From Pseudomonadota bacterium (GTDB lineage: Bacteria > Pseudomonadota > Gammaproteobacteria > Burkholderiales > Burkholderiaceae_E): DNA of 64,000 bases. The notes below the pieces were generated by a model. That model saw only the letters and a list, made by a program, of their open reading frames with translations, had not been told where the DNA came from and ran no database searches. Where the stretch lies: contig JAEWFA010000016.1 of the NCBI GenBank assembly GCA_023389055.1, forward strand, positions 1 to 64,000, read 5' to 3'. Of the stretch, positions 18,614 through 28,149 are shown in pieces. How positions within the stretch are numbered: the stretch's first letter is position 1; every line of letters starts with the position of its first letter. A program made the position numbers and the translations under genes.

Positions 18614-20053
18614 CTATTCGCGCGTCACGCGCAGCACTTCTTCGGCCGACGTGACGCCGGCCTCGGCCCAGCGCCGGCCATCCTCGCGCATCGTTCGCAT
18701 GCCGGACTTCCGCGCCTGCGCGCGGATCTCGTTCTCGGGAGCGTTGCGATGGACCTGCGCGCGCACGGTGTCGTCGACGACGAACAACTCGTAGATGCCG
18801 GTGCGCCCCTGGAATCCGGTGCGATTGCAGGCCAGGCAGCCTGCGGCGCGCCAGCCGCCGGCGATCGGGTCCGGTTGCCGGCACTGCGGGCACAGCTTGC
18901 GCACGAGTCGCTGCGCGACGACGCCGAGCAGCGACGACGACAGCAGGAACGGCTCGATACCCATGTCGATCAGACGCGTGACGGCGGAAACCGAATCGTT
19001 CGTGTGCAGCGTGGCGAGCACCAGGTGTCCGGTGAGCGACGCCTGCACCGCGATCTGCGCAGTCTCCAGGTCGCGGATCTCGCCGATCATCACGACATCG
19101 GGGTCCTGGCGCAGGATCGAGCGCAGCGCCTTGGCGAAGCTCATGTCGATGCGCGCGTTCACCTGCGTCTGGCCGATGCCTTCGAGGTCGTACTCGATCG
19201 GATCCTCGACGGTAAGGATGTTCGTCGTCGTCGAGTCGAGGCGCCCGAGCGCGGCGTACAACGTCGTCGTCTTGCCCGAACCGGTAGGACCGGTGACCAG
19301 CACGATGCCGTGCGGCTGGTGCACGAGCGTATCGAAGGCGCGAAGGGTGTCGGCACCCATGCCGAGCTTGCCCAGGTCCAGGCGTCCCGCCTCCTTGTCG
19401 AGCAGGCGCAGCACCGCGCGTTCGCCGTGGCCCGTGGGCAGCGTCGACACGCGCACGTCCATCGGGCGTCCACCGATTCGCAACGTGATGCGTCCGTCCT
19501 GCGGAAGGCGCTTCTCGGCGATGTCGAGCTGCGCCATGATCTTGATGCGCGAGATCAGCGCCGCGTGCAGCTCGCGACGCGGACGCACGACATCGCGCAG
19601 CGTGCCGTCGACGCGAAAGCGCACGAGCGACGTCGTCTCGAAGGGTTCGAAGTGGATGTCCGACGCGTTGTCGCGGCTCGCCTGCGTAAGCAGCGCGTTG
19701 ATCATCCGGATGATCGGCGCGTCGTCTTCGGCTTCGAGCAGGTCCTCGATCTTCGGGATGTCCTGCAGCAGCCGCGACAGGTCGAGATCGCTCGCGACCT
19801 CGTCGACCACCGACGCCGCCGACCCCTCCTGCTGCGCGTAGGCGCGCGAGATCGCCGCCGACAGCTCGATCTCGGGCTTGCGCACCGTGACGACGCGCAG
19901 CGGCAGCGTTCGCGAAAGCTCGGCGAGCGCCTGCCGCGGCGTGCGCTCGCCGATCCACACCTCGATCGCGTCGCTCGAGACAGCCGCGACGAGCAGCTGG
20001 TTGGCGCGCGCGAAACCGTACGGAACGTAACGCGACGGTGAAACGGAGGCCAT
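18614..20053 (-). CDS. gspE: type II secretion system ATPase E
   Basis: 479 aa from ATG 20053, four bases after the gspD stop. GspE N1 domain, then the secretion ATPase core: Walker A GPTGSGKTTT, Asp box (LTVEDPIEYDLEG), Walker B MIGEIRDLETA. The tetracysteine zinc module is complete (CPQC and CLAC either side of a short loop). It powers pseudopilus assembly from the cytoplasm. Confidence 0.95.
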   Translation of the reverse strand: MASVSPSRYVPYGFARANQLLVAAVSSDAIEVWIGERTPRQALAELSRTLPLRVVTVRKPEIELSAAISRAYAQQEGSAASVVDEVASDLDLSRLLQDIPKIEDLLEAEDDAPIIRMINALLTQASRDNASDIHFEPFETTSLVRFRVDGTLRDVVRPRRELHAALISRIKIMAQLDIAEKRLPQDGRITLRIGGRPMDVRVSTLPTGHGERAVLRLLDKEAGRLDLGKLGMGADTLRAFDTLVHQPHGIVLVTGPTGSGKTTTLYAALGRLDSTTTNILTVEDPIEYDLEGIGQTQVNARIDMSFAKALRSILRQDPDVVMIGEIRDLETAQIAVQASLTGHLVLATLHTNDSVSAVTRLIDMGIEPFLLSSSLLGVVAQRLVRKLCPQCRQPDPIAGGWRAAGCLACNRTGFQGRTGIYELFVVDDTVRAQVHRNAPENEIRAQARKSGMRTMREDGRRWAEAGVTSAEEVLRVTRE

Positions 20054-20057
20054 CGCG

Positions 20058-22484
20058 TCAACGATCCTGCGGCGGAGCGACGGACTCGGTCGCCGGTGGC
20101 GGCGCACCGGGCCGCGTCAACGGAACGACGACCTCGTTCGGCGCCGTGCGAATCACCGTGCTCGGCCTCGAGGCGACGACCGGAGCCGGCGGCTGCGTGA
20201 CCACCGTCGCGTCGGGCGCGAGCAGCGCGCCCTGCACCGCGGCGCCCGATCGCGCCTCGCCGCCCCTGTCCCCCGGCGCCCCGCCTTCGGGCGGATTCGG
20301 GCCACGCCCGCCGGTTTCGCCCGGCACAGGCGCCGGCATCGGACGCAGGGGCGTCGGAGGAAACTCCGGCAGCGCCCAGTGCGGCGGCAGGCTCGCGCCC
20401 GCCCGCGTGGCGCGGATGTAGTCGTAGCGATCGGCCGTGACGCTGTATGCGTCGTCCGCGTCGCGGATGACGACCGGGCGAAGAAACACGAGCAGGTTCG
20501 TCTTCACGCGCTTGCGCGTGTCGTAACGGAACAGTTGCCCGACCACCGGCACGTCGCCGAGTCCGGGAACCTTCTCCGCAGCGCCGTCGATGCGTTCCTC
20601 GATCAGTCCGCCCAGCACGATGATCTGCCCGTCGTCGACCAGCACGTTCGATTCGATCGCGCGCCGGTTGGTGATGATGCCCGCAGCCAGCCGCGTGTCC
20701 TGCACGCTCGACACTTCCTGGAAGATCTGCAGTCGCACGGTTCCCGATTCGGACACCTGTGGCCGAACGCGCAACGTCGTGCCGACGTCGCGCCGTTCGA
20801 TCGTCTGGAAAGGATTCACCGAAGCGCCGCCGGTGCCGGTGGCGGTGAACTGCCCGGTGATGAACGGGACGTTCTGACCGATGATGATGCGCGCTTCCTC
20901 GTTGTCGAGCGTGAGCAGGTTCGGCGTGGCGAGAATGTTCGCGTCGGCGCCGCTCTCGAGCGCGCGCGCGAGAAAACCGAGGTTCAGGATCTCTCCGACA
21001 CCCGGCACGTTGATCGTGCCGCGCACGACGCCCAGGTTCAGGCCGGTGCCCACGGTGGCGATGTTCGCGGCCGCATCGAGGATGTTCGCCCCGGTGCCGC
21101 GCGCAGGAAGGTTGGTGCCGCCGATCACCCGCGTCGAGCCCTGCGGCGAGCCCAGGAACTGCCACTGCACGCCGAGCTCCGCGGCCTTCTCCGCGCTGAT
21201 CTCCACGATCAGCGACTCGATGAACACCTGCGCGCGGCGCGCGTCCAGCTTGTCGATGACGGCGCGCAGGTTGCGGTATATCGGCTCCGGCGCAGTGATG
21301 ATCAGCGAGTTCGTCGACGGATCGGCCGCGATGATCGCACCGCCCGCCTGGACGGTAACCGGCTGCGGCTGCGATGACTGCAGCGACGCCCCGGCAGAGC
21401 CCTCGAGCGTCTGCATCGCGTTGACCTGGCCCGGCGCGTTCTCCTGCATCAACGACTGCGGCGCGCGCTGCTGCTGAAGCAGCCCTGCTGCCGGCGAAGC
21501 CGACGAGCCGCCTTCCCCGCCGCCGAGCACGCCGCGCAACGTCTGGGCGAGTTTCACCGCCTCGGCGTTGCGCAGGTAGACCACATTGATGTTGCCCGGG
21601 CGCGCGCTCGGCTGGTCGAGCCGGGCGATCAGGCCCTTGGCGAGCCCGACCTTCGCGGGGCTGGCCGCGCGCAGCAGGATCGAGTTGGTGCGCGGATCGG
21701 CCATCACGACGATGCGCTGGCCGGGATCGACCGCGCCGCCGGCGCCGCCCGGCTGCTCGAGCAACCGCTGCACGGCAACGGCGATGTCGGTGGCGACGGC
21801 GTACTGCACCGGCATCACTTCGACCTCGCGCGTCGACGGACTGTCCAGCGTGGCGATGATGCGCCCGATGCGCTCGACGTTCGCCGCGTAGTCGGTGACG
21901 ACGAGCGAGTTGTTGTTCGGATACGCGACGACGGTGTTGTTCGGCGAAATCAGCGGCCGGAGCACCGGTACGAGGTTGGTCGCCGATTCGTAGTTCAGGC
22001 GGAAGATCTGGGTGACGACCTCGTCGCCCCTGGCAGCCGGCGCGCGACCGACCGACACGGGGGTGGACTGCAGCTTCGCATCGGCCTCGGGCACCACCTT
22101 CGTCAGCGGCCCGGTCTCGACGACCGCGAAACCCTGCGAGCGCAGCGCCGATTGAAGCAGGCGGTACGCCTGCTCGCGGGTGACCGGGCGCGGCGTCTCG
22201 AGCGTCATCTTGCCGCGCACCCGCGGGTCGATGACGAAAGTGCGATCGAGCAGGTGCCCGAAGGCGCCGACGACCGAATCGATGTCGGCGTCGCGAAAGT
22301 TCAGCGTAACGAGGTCGCCCGACGCGGTCTGCGCGCCGCCGGATGGGGCGGCGCGCTTCTGCGCGTCGCCCGAGCCCTGCGCCTGCGCCTGCGTGGTGCA
22401 GGAAATCGCGATCATCGCAACGAGCGCCAGCGCGCGCGCCGCCGCCCGGCGTTGCGGCCGCCCCGTTCTACCCGTCGCGTTCAT
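20058..22484 (-). CDS. gspD: type II secretion system secretin D
   Basis: 808 aa from ATG 22484, which overlaps the gspN stop. A signal peptide (ALALVAMIAISCTTQAQA) is followed by N0-N3 domains and the secretin core with VPGVGEILNLGFLARAL and VPGLGDVPVVGQLFRY. The C-terminal ~120 residues are Pro/Gly-rich low complexity rather than a clear S-domain. It forms the outer-membrane pore. Its place between gspN and gspE differs from the Enterobacterial CDEFGHIJKLMN order. Confidence 0.94.
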   Translation of the reverse strand: MNATGRTGRPQRRAAARALALVAMIAISCTTQAQAQGSGDAQKRAAPSGGAQTASGDLVTLNFRDADIDSVVGAFGHLLDRTFVIDPRVRGKMTLETPRPVTREQAYRLLQSALRSQGFAVVETGPLTKVVPEADAKLQSTPVSVGRAPAARGDEVVTQIFRLNYESATNLVPVLRPLISPNNTVVAYPNNNSLVVTDYAANVERIGRIIATLDSPSTREVEVMPVQYAVATDIAVAVQRLLEQPGGAGGAVDPGQRIVVMADPRTNSILLRAASPAKVGLAKGLIARLDQPSARPGNINVVYLRNAEAVKLAQTLRGVLGGGEGGSSASPAAGLLQQQRAPQSLMQENAPGQVNAMQTLEGSAGASLQSSQPQPVTVQAGGAIIAADPSTNSLIITAPEPIYRNLRAVIDKLDARRAQVFIESLIVEISAEKAAELGVQWQFLGSPQGSTRVIGGTNLPARGTGANILDAAANIATVGTGLNLGVVRGTINVPGVGEILNLGFLARALESGADANILATPNLLTLDNEEARIIIGQNVPFITGQFTATGTGGASVNPFQTIERRDVGTTLRVRPQVSESGTVRLQIFQEVSSVQDTRLAAGIITNRRAIESNVLVDDGQIIVLGGLIEERIDGAAEKVPGLGDVPVVGQLFRYDTRKRVKTNLLVFLRPVVIRDADDAYSVTADRYDYIRATRAGASLPPHWALPEFPPTPLRPMPAPVPGETGGRGPNPPEGGAPGDRGGEARSGAAVQGALLAPDATVVTQPPAPVVASRPSTVIRTAPNEVVVPLTRPGAPPPATESVAPPQDR

Positions 22485-23296
22485 GCACCAATCCTGATGA
22501 TCGTTCGCTCGCCTTCGCGCGGTCCGATCAGCCCGAGAAACGACTGCAGGCGATCGCGCTCGCGCGCCTCTGCGCTCGCCTCGGCGACGAAACGCAAACC
22601 ACGATTCGCATCGAAGCTCCCGTTGCCCTGCAGCCGAAGCGGCCCGTCGATTGTCGCGATGCTCAGCTCGGCGCGGCTGCCGCTGCCGACGACGTCGACC
22701 CGGTAGCTGCCGAGCGGTCGAACCGGGGTCATCGCCGACGAGGCACCGCGCAGTTCGATCTGCGCGCGACCGTCGAGGCCCGAGCGTCGCAGCACCAGAT
22801 TCTCCCAACTGAGCCGCAGCGCCCCTGAGGGCCGAACCGTGTTCCACGGCGACCCGAGGCGCCCGAGCTCGACCGACGGCAGATCGATCGCGCCGGCGTC
22901 GATTCGCACCTCGCCCCACGCCCCGTGCACGCGCAGCGGCTGCGTGACGCGATCGAAGCGCAATTGCGCGTCGAGTTGCCCGACGAGCAGCGGCAGCGCG
23001 CGAATGCTCCAGCCGACCCTTCCCGGGATCGCGACGCCGGCCACGAGCGCGTCGTCGGCCGCCGGGAAAGCGGCTGCCGCATCGCCCCCCGCGCTGCGAC
23101 CCTCTGCCAGCACGAGACGCGCCGAGCCGTTCCAGACGGTTCCGTCGGCCTGCGCCAGGCGCACGCGGCCTTGCGTGGCGTGAGCGAGCGCCGCGTCGGC
23201 AAAGCTCGCCGGAACGAACATCGCACCGACGAACACGGCACCGAGCAGCGCGACGATCGTGAACGCGACGGCCCTGCCCGGATCCGGCCGCCTCAC
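22481..23296 (-). CDS. gspN: type II secretion system protein N
   Basis: 271 aa from GTG 23296, just after the gspM stop. An N-terminal membrane anchor (AVAFTIVALLGAVFVGAMFVP) precedes a beta-rich periplasmic domain with the GspN features GRVRLAQADGTVWNGSARL and HGAWGEVRIDAG. An accessory inner-membrane component of unclear role, present in many but not all T2SS. Confidence 0.85.
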   Translation of the reverse strand: MRRPDPGRAVAFTIVALLGAVFVGAMFVPASFADAALAHATQGRVRLAQADGTVWNGSARLVLAEGRSAGGDAAAAFPAADDALVAGVAIPGRVGWSIRALPLLVGQLDAQLRFDRVTQPLRVHGAWGEVRIDAGAIDLPSVELGRLGSPWNTVRPSGALRLSWENLVLRRSGLDGRAQIELRGASSAMTPVRPLGSYRVDVVGSGSRAELSIATIDGPLRLQGNGSFDANRGLRFVAEASAEARERDRLQSFLGLIGPREGERTIIRIGA

Positions 23297-23297
23297 T

Positions 23298-23798
23298 TCA
23301 GGGCCCTTCCGCGCGCGGCGTCTCGAGCGCAAGCCGCACCGAGACGAGCCCGTGCTCGGCTTCGCGCGTGATCGAGACGTCGGCGACGCGCAGTCGCATC
23401 TCGCGCGTCGCCATGTCGAGCCAGGACAGCCAGGCCGCATGCGAAACGCGATCGAAGCGCAGGTCGAACAGCGAGCCGTTCAGCGACAGCTGCGCCAGCG
23501 ACGGCCTGAGCCCTGCGCTTTCGATCGAACGCTCGAGCTGCGTCTTTCGCGCTTGCGGCGAGTCGCTTCCGGCCGGCACCGACGAAAGTCGCTTCGCCTC
23601 TTCGGCAAGCTCGTCGATGCGCGCGAGCTGCCCGCGCAACGTCGGCAACTCGTCCTGCAACGCAGCACGCGCCTGCCATGCCGGCTCGAACAACCAGAGC
23701 CAGATCGCGACGACGCCGAGCAATGCGCCAGCGCCGATCACCAGGCGGCGCTCGCGCGCGGCGAGCAGCTGCCAGCGTTGCATCAGCGTCTCGATCAT
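23298..23798 (-). CDS. gspM: type II secretion system protein M
   Basis: 166 aa from ATG 23798. Short cytoplasmic start (MIETLMQRWQLLAARERR), one membrane helix (VIGAGALLGVVAIWLWLFEP), a coiled-coil stretch and a small ferredoxin-like periplasmic domain. Typical GspM size and topology. Partners GspL, whose gene ends 17 bp upstream. Confidence 0.86.
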   Translation of the reverse strand: MIETLMQRWQLLAARERRLVIGAGALLGVVAIWLWLFEPAWQARAALQDELPTLRGQLARIDELAEEAKRLSSVPAGSDSPQARKTQLERSIESAGLRPSLAQLSLNGSLFDLRFDRVSHAAWLSWLDMATREMRLRVADVSITREAEHGLVSVRLALETPRAEGP

Positions 23799-23814
23799 CG
23801 GATGTCCTGGGTGC

Positions 23815-25146
23815 TCACCGTAGCAGCGCCACCGCCGCCGTCGGCTCGCGGTCGGCATCGAAGCGAACCGACAGCCCGAGTTGCTGGCCGGCGCCGACGA
23901 GCGCATCGCGCGCCGCGCGCGCCTCGAAGAAGCCCGGCTGGAAGCGCACGCGCAGCCTGCCCTCCCGAAACTCGACTGCCGCCATCGCGTCGATCGCCTG
24001 CGTGCCGAGTGCCTGCGAGAAGCGCGCGAGCAGCGGAACGAAGTCGTCCGGTCCGGACTGGCCCGCGCGGGCGCGCAGGCTCGCGACCTGGCGCTGCATC
24101 TGAAGCATCGGGTCGACGATCACCTGCGTGCCGGGGAAGGCATCTCGGTAGCGCTGCTCGATGGCGTCGCGCAGCCGGTCGGACTCCTTCGCGAGCAGCG
24201 CCCAATGCAGGTTCAGTCCGATGAGCGCGACGACGACGCTTGCCGCCGCGGCGCCGGCCGGCAGGCGCCACGCGCGCCAGTCGATGTCGGCGAGCCAACG
24301 TCGCGCAGCCGTGCCGGAGCGTGCAGACAGCAGGTCGATCGGCGCGGTTACCGGAAACGCGAGCGCACGTACGTCCGCGTCGATGCCGGCGCGCGACGCG
24401 GCCTTCAGGACCGGCGTCTGCCAGGATCCGTCCTCGACGAACACGGCGATGCGTCGTCGCGACCCCGTCCCGGCGGGGGGAGCGGCAGCGCCGATCGCAT
24501 CGAGCGCGCAGACGATCGCCTCGATACGCGCGTCGGCGTCGGCGCCGGCGCTCCAGCCGATACCGTCGTTCGTGTCCGTGCGCAGCGCGAGGCCGTCGTG
24601 AAGACAGGCGAGCGCCGCCTGGCCGTTGCCGATCGGCAACGCGAGTTGCGCAGGCCAGGCCGACTGCACGCGGGTGCCGCGCCGCTCGAAGGCGCCGACG
24701 ACGAACTCCAGCCATGCCCGGTCGATCGCGGCGACGAGTCGCTGCTGCGTATCGTTCTCGCGCGGACCGATGGCATAGGCGCACGACTGCGCGTCCTGCA
24801 GCAGCAGGTCCTCGACGAGGTTGGGCAGCGCCTGCTGCAAACGCGCGGCAGACAAAGGCGGTACGGTCACGCGCATCAGGTTCACGTCGCGCGCGTCGAA
24901 GACGAGCGTGACCTGCTTGAGCGCGGGCAGCGCGTCGAGGCTCACGCGCACGTAGCGCGCATTGCTCGCGCTGCCGAACACGGTGACCGGATGGCCGGCC
25001 GCACTCGCTGCGCCGCCGACCTGCTCGGAGACGGCAGCCGGCAGCATCGCCAGCAACACGGGCGCGCCGGCGAACTGGCGCTCGCCCACCGAGCGCGGCG
25101 GCACCCAGACTACTGCCTGACCCCGCTTCAGGACCTGTGCTGCCAT
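23815..25146 (-). CDS. gspL: type II secretion system protein L
   Basis: 443 aa. The cytoplasmic ASKHA-like domain occupies about 30-270, followed by a single membrane helix (AAAASVVVALIGLNLHWALL) and a periplasmic ferredoxin-like domain. It recruits GspE to the membrane. The ATG at 25146 lies inside the last codons of gspK (19-nt overlap). Family membership is supported by position between K and M and by topology more than by strong motifs. Confidence 0.86.
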   Translation of the reverse strand: MAAQVLKRGQAVVWVPPRSVGERQFAGAPVLLAMLPAAVSEQVGGAASAAGHPVTVFGSASNARYVRVSLDALPALKQVTLVFDARDVNLMRVTVPPLSAARLQQALPNLVEDLLLQDAQSCAYAIGPRENDTQQRLVAAIDRAWLEFVVGAFERRGTRVQSAWPAQLALPIGNGQAALACLHDGLALRTDTNDGIGWSAGADADARIEAIVCALDAIGAAAPPAGTGSRRRIAVFVEDGSWQTPVLKAASRAGIDADVRALAFPVTAPIDLLSARSGTAARRWLADIDWRAWRLPAGAAAASVVVALIGLNLHWALLAKESDRLRDAIEQRYRDAFPGTQVIVDPMLQMQRQVASLRARAGQSGPDDFVPLLARFSQALGTQAIDAMAAVEFREGRLRVRFQPGFFEARAARDALVGAGQQLGLSVRFDADREPTAAVALLR

Positions 25147-26096
25147 ACGAGTTCCACGTGGCGACCGCCTCGATACAGCAGCGCCTCGGTGTTCGATTCG
25201 ATGCGGCCGAAGCGTACCATCCCCTTGACCAGAAAGAAGTTCGAGCCGACCGACAGCAGGCTGGAGGAGAGCGCCGGCGAGCCGTCGATGCGCGAGCGCG
25301 CCACGTCGAGGCTGGCGAAGAAGGTTCGCTGGCGAACGCCTTCGACGAAACGGCGCGCCGCCTGAAGGTCGATGTCGGGGATGCAGGCGGCGAGCACCTC
25401 GGCCGAAGCCGTGTTCAGGTTCACCCGCGTGTTCTCGACGTGCGCTTCACCGCCGCTCGTCGGCAGGTATTTCGGCAGGAACACGACGAAGGGCTCGAGC
25501 ACGTCGACCGTCGCCGCGTCGAAACCGGGCACGGTCTGCAGGTCAGCGAGGCGCACGAGCGGCAACGCGCTGGCCGGCGCGCGCTTGCCTTCGATCGTCG
25601 GCGGATACGCCTGCAGCAGGCGCGCCTGCAAGGCACCGGCGAGGCTCTGCGGACGACCGAGCAGCGCGAGCAACCGCTCGAAGGCGAGTCGCATCTCGAC
25701 CGACGCCACGCCGCCGATCACCAGGTCGTTCAGGTTCAATCGCGCCTGCGCATCGAACATCTGGCCGACGAGCCGCGGCTCGCTGCCGGGTTCGTCCAGT
25801 CGCGCCCCGCCCGTCACCGTCTCGTCGAGCACCGTTTCCGCGATCGGCGTCGCCCAGACCTCGTTCAGGTGATCGACGCCGCCGGTGCTGTTGCGATCGA
25901 CCTGGAGGACGACGGCCGCCCAGTCGAGAACCGCGGCCTCGATCCAGCGCAGTTGCGCCAGCGCGAGACGGTTCTCGACCGAGCGCACGGTGACGTGCTC
26001 GCGCCAGAACAGCGCGCTGACGACGAGCGTGGCGAGTGCCACGACGAGCATCACGCTGATGATGGCCACGCCCCGCTGGCGGCGTTTCGCGCGCAT
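25128..26096 (-). CDS. gspK: type II secretion system minor pseudopilin K
   Basis: 322 aa. Prepilin-type leader RQRGVAIISVMLVVALATLV, with a helix that lacks the usual Glu5, as is normal for GspK. A large alpha-helical insert carries helix-hairpin-helix-like segments (RVNLNTASAEVLAACIPDI). It caps the pseudopilus tip with GspI and GspJ. Confidence 0.91.
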   Translation of the reverse strand: MRAKRRQRGVAIISVMLVVALATLVVSALFWREHVTVRSVENRLALAQLRWIEAAVLDWAAVVLQVDRNSTGGVDHLNEVWATPIAETVLDETVTGGARLDEPGSEPRLVGQMFDAQARLNLNDLVIGGVASVEMRLAFERLLALLGRPQSLAGALQARLLQAYPPTIEGKRAPASALPLVRLADLQTVPGFDAATVDVLEPFVVFLPKYLPTSGGEAHVENTRVNLNTASAEVLAACIPDIDLQAARRFVEGVRQRTFFASLDVARSRIDGSPALSSSLLSVGSNFFLVKGMVRFGRIESNTEALLYRGGRHVELVWQHRS

Positions 26097-26106
26097 CGCC
26101 GACGCC

Positions 26107-26736
26107 TCAGTTGCGCGCCGCGAGCACGCGCACGATCCGCTCGCCGTTGCGCACGATCGTCAGCTCGACGCCGTCGACGCGGGCCCGCGTCGCGTCGCGC
26201 GCAAGCGTCGCCGCGGGCGTCCATCCGCGCGAGGCGATCCAGGCGCGGAACTGGATCTGGTCGATGCCGGCGAGCAGCGGCTGCCAGACGAGCGGCTGCT
26301 CGGAGACCGGACGCGCCGGGTCCGCCGTCGAAGGCGTCCAGGGCGCGAAGCCTCGCTCGAGGCGCTGTTCGTGCAGCCGATAGCGCACGCGCTGCAGTTG
26401 CAAAGGCCGGCTCGCACTCGTCTCGCGTACCAGCGCGAGCTCCGGCTGGAGTTCGTCGCCGCTGACGCCGAACGCGATCGCCGGCTCCTTCAGCCCCAGC
26501 AGGCCCACCGCCCAGCTGCCGCGCACATCCTGTTCGAGCTGCGCGAACGCCACGCTCAGCGCGCGCAGTTCGTCCGACGACTGCACGATGCGATCGCGCG
26601 AGCGCAGCACCGAATCCATTCCTCGCCAGCTGAGGACCGCAAGCACCGACAGCAACGCGACGGCGATGAGCAGCTCGAGCAGCGTGAAGCCGCGCTGGCG
26701 CGACCCCGACGCGCCAAAGCCGGGCGGGCGCGTCAT
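26107..26736 (-). CDS. gspJ: type II secretion system minor pseudopilin J
   Basis: 209 aa. Prepilin peptidase motif RQRGFTLLELLIAVALLSVL with Glu5, then the GspJ body (GMDSVLRSRDRI, LEQDVRGSWA). The start at 26736 overlaps the stop of gspI by 4 nt. Part of the pseudopilus tip complex. Confidence 0.92.
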   Translation of the reverse strand: MTRPPGFGASGSRQRGFTLLELLIAVALLSVLAVLSWRGMDSVLRSRDRIVQSSDELRALSVAFAQLEQDVRGSWAVGLLGLKEPAIAFGVSGDELQPELALVRETSASRPLQLQRVRYRLHEQRLERGFAPWTPSTADPARPVSEQPLVWQPLLAGIDQIQFRAWIASRGWTPAATLARDATRARVDGVELTIVRNGERIVRVLAARN

Positions 26737-27110
26737 GGCAGCCTCGTCGAGAAGCCCACGAGCCGGGCGTAGCGAAACGACGCGTTCTCGTCGAAGACGC
26801 TGATCTCCACGCGGCGGAACTGCGGGTTGGGCGTCTGGAACACCTCTTCACGACACAGAAGAGCGATGCCGCCCTGGCTGCAGTCGAACTGCCGCCGCCC
26901 GAGGTTCGGCCACTCGCGCGCCACGCGTATCTGCGCAAGCCGATTCTCGGCGCTCCACTGCGCGAGGGTGCGCGTGCGCAACTCCGCCGCGTTCACCGCC
27001 AGCGACGTCGTCGCGCGGATTGCCGTCATCAGCGCAACGGCGGCGATCGTCATCGCGACCAGCACTTCGACCAGCGTGAAACCGCGCTGCCGCGAGCCGC
27101 GAGCGGTCAT
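26733..27110 (-). CDS. gspI: type II secretion system minor pseudopilin I
   Basis: 125 aa. Leader RQRGFTLVEVLVAMTIAAVAL with Glu5. The body matches GspI (AWSAENRLAQIRV-like segment SAENRLAQIRVAREWP). It has two cysteines (in FDCSQG and LLCREE) that could form a disulphide. Four-base overlaps link it to gspH and gspJ. Confidence 0.91.
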   Translation of the reverse strand: MTARGSRQRGFTLVEVLVAMTIAAVALMTAIRATTSLAVNAAELRTRTLAQWSAENRLAQIRVAREWPNLGRRQFDCSQGGIALLCREEVFQTPNPQFRRVEISVFDENASFRYARLVGFSTRLP

Positions 27111-27595
27111 CGGAGCACCTCGAAGAGCCCCAGCCCGTTGGCCGCGATGGCGACCTCCTCGCCGTTTCGCCGCAGGTGCAGCACGAACGGCGCGTCGACC
27201 TGGTCCAGGCCGAACTCGATCTCGCGCCGCCCGTCTCTACGATCGATGCCTAGCTCGGTGGGCCGCTCCCACCGGCGCGCGCGCAGGTCGCGATCGTCGG
27301 TGAGCGCGCGCCAGCGGCGTTCGCGCCAGACGAAGAAGCGATAACTCTCGTCGTCGGCCTCGAAGCGGATGGGCGCGCCGCGCAACTGCGCCTCCTCGCG
27401 CGCGAGCGCCAGCAGTTGCGCGAGGCGCTCGGCCTCGAAGCGCAGGCCGCGATCGAAGCTGCCGATCGACAGCGAAACGATGCCGACCATCACGCCCGCG
27501 ACGACGATCGCCACCAGCAGTTCGAGCAGCGTGAAGCCGCGCAGGCGCTGCCTGGTTCCGCGCAAACGCTCGGCGGCGCCTGGCTGCCGCTTCAC
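27107..27595 (-). CDS. gspH: type II secretion system minor pseudopilin H
   Basis: 162 aa. Leader RLRGFTLLELLVAIVVAGVMVG with Glu5, then ERLAQLLALAREEAQLRG and a beta-rich C-terminal domain. Length is in the GspH range. The pre-leader is rather long (20 residues before the Gly). Confidence 0.91.
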   Translation of the reverse strand: MKRQPGAAERLRGTRQRLRGFTLLELLVAIVVAGVMVGIVSLSIGSFDRGLRFEAERLAQLLALAREEAQLRGAPIRFEADDESYRFFVWRERRWRALTDDRDLRARRWERPTELGIDRRDGRREIEFGLDQVDAPFVLHLRRNGEEVAIAANGLGLFEVLR

Positions 27596-27618
27596 CGCGC
27601 GGATTCCATCGAACGGCT

Positions 27619-28071
27619 TCAGCGATTCAGCGACCAGTTGCCGATGTCGGCGGCGACGCCCTCGCCGCCCGGCTTGCCGTCGGCGCCGAGACTGAAGACG
27701 TCGATTTCGCCGCGCACGCCCGGATTCAGGTACTGGTACGGCTTGCCCCAGGGATCCGTCGGCGCCTGCTTCAGGTACGGCTTCCAGTTCGACGGCACCG
27801 GGTCGACGGTCGGTCGCTCGGCGAGCGCGGCGAGTCCCTGCTCCGTGCTCGGATAGCGGTAGTTGTCGAGCCGGTACAAGTCCAGTGCCTGCAGGATCTG
27901 CGCGACTTCGGTCTGCGCGGCCTTCACGCGCGCCTCGTCCGGCTTGCTCATGATGCGCGGCACGGCGATCGCGGCAAGCACGCCGAGAATCACGATGACG
28001 ACCATGATCTCGATGAGCGTGAAGCCACGTGCGCGCACGCGGCGCCAGCGGTCACCCGATGAACGGAGCAT
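27619..28071 (-). CDS. gspG: type II secretion system major pseudopilin G
   Basis: 150 aa from ATG 28071, preceded by GGGGAGGGG. Leader RARGFTLIEIMVVIVILGVL with Glu5, then the GspG signature LDLYRLDNYRYPSTEQGL, DPWGKPYQYLNPG and the calcium-site loop IDVFSLGADGKPGGEG. First gene of the minus-strand operon gspGHIJKLMNDEF; divergent from gspC. Prepilin peptidase (gspO/pilD) is not in the window. Confidence 0.95.
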   Translation of the reverse strand: MLRSSGDRWRRVRARGFTLIEIMVVIVILGVLAAIAVPRIMSKPDEARVKAAQTEVAQILQALDLYRLDNYRYPSTEQGLAALAERPTVDPVPSNWKPYLKQAPTDPWGKPYQYLNPGVRGEIDVFSLGADGKPGGEGVAADIGNWSLNR

Positions 28072-28106
28072 CCCCTCCCCCGGGGCGTCTCGTGAATGAG
28101 TCGGGC

Positions 28107-28112
28107 TATGAT
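28107..28112. promoter_or_regulatory. putative -10 element shared by divergent gspG and gspC
   Basis: TATGAT on the plus strand sits in a near-palindrome CTATGATAG, which reads TATCAT on the minus strand at 28108-28113. A plus-strand start near 28119 would lie upstream of gspC ATG 28150 and exclude the earlier ATG codons at 28096 and 28111. No good -35 was seen on either strand. Confidence 0.35.
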
Positions 28113-28149
28113 AGCAGCGCACATCACGCTCGCGGACTCCCTGCAAACG

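Noticed and set aside
28096..28149. Earlier starts for gspC at 28096 or nearby
   Set aside because: These lie upstream of the likely transcription start from TATGAT and would add a non-typical N-terminus; MKRTLRSRRW at 28150 gives the normal short cytoplasmic start.
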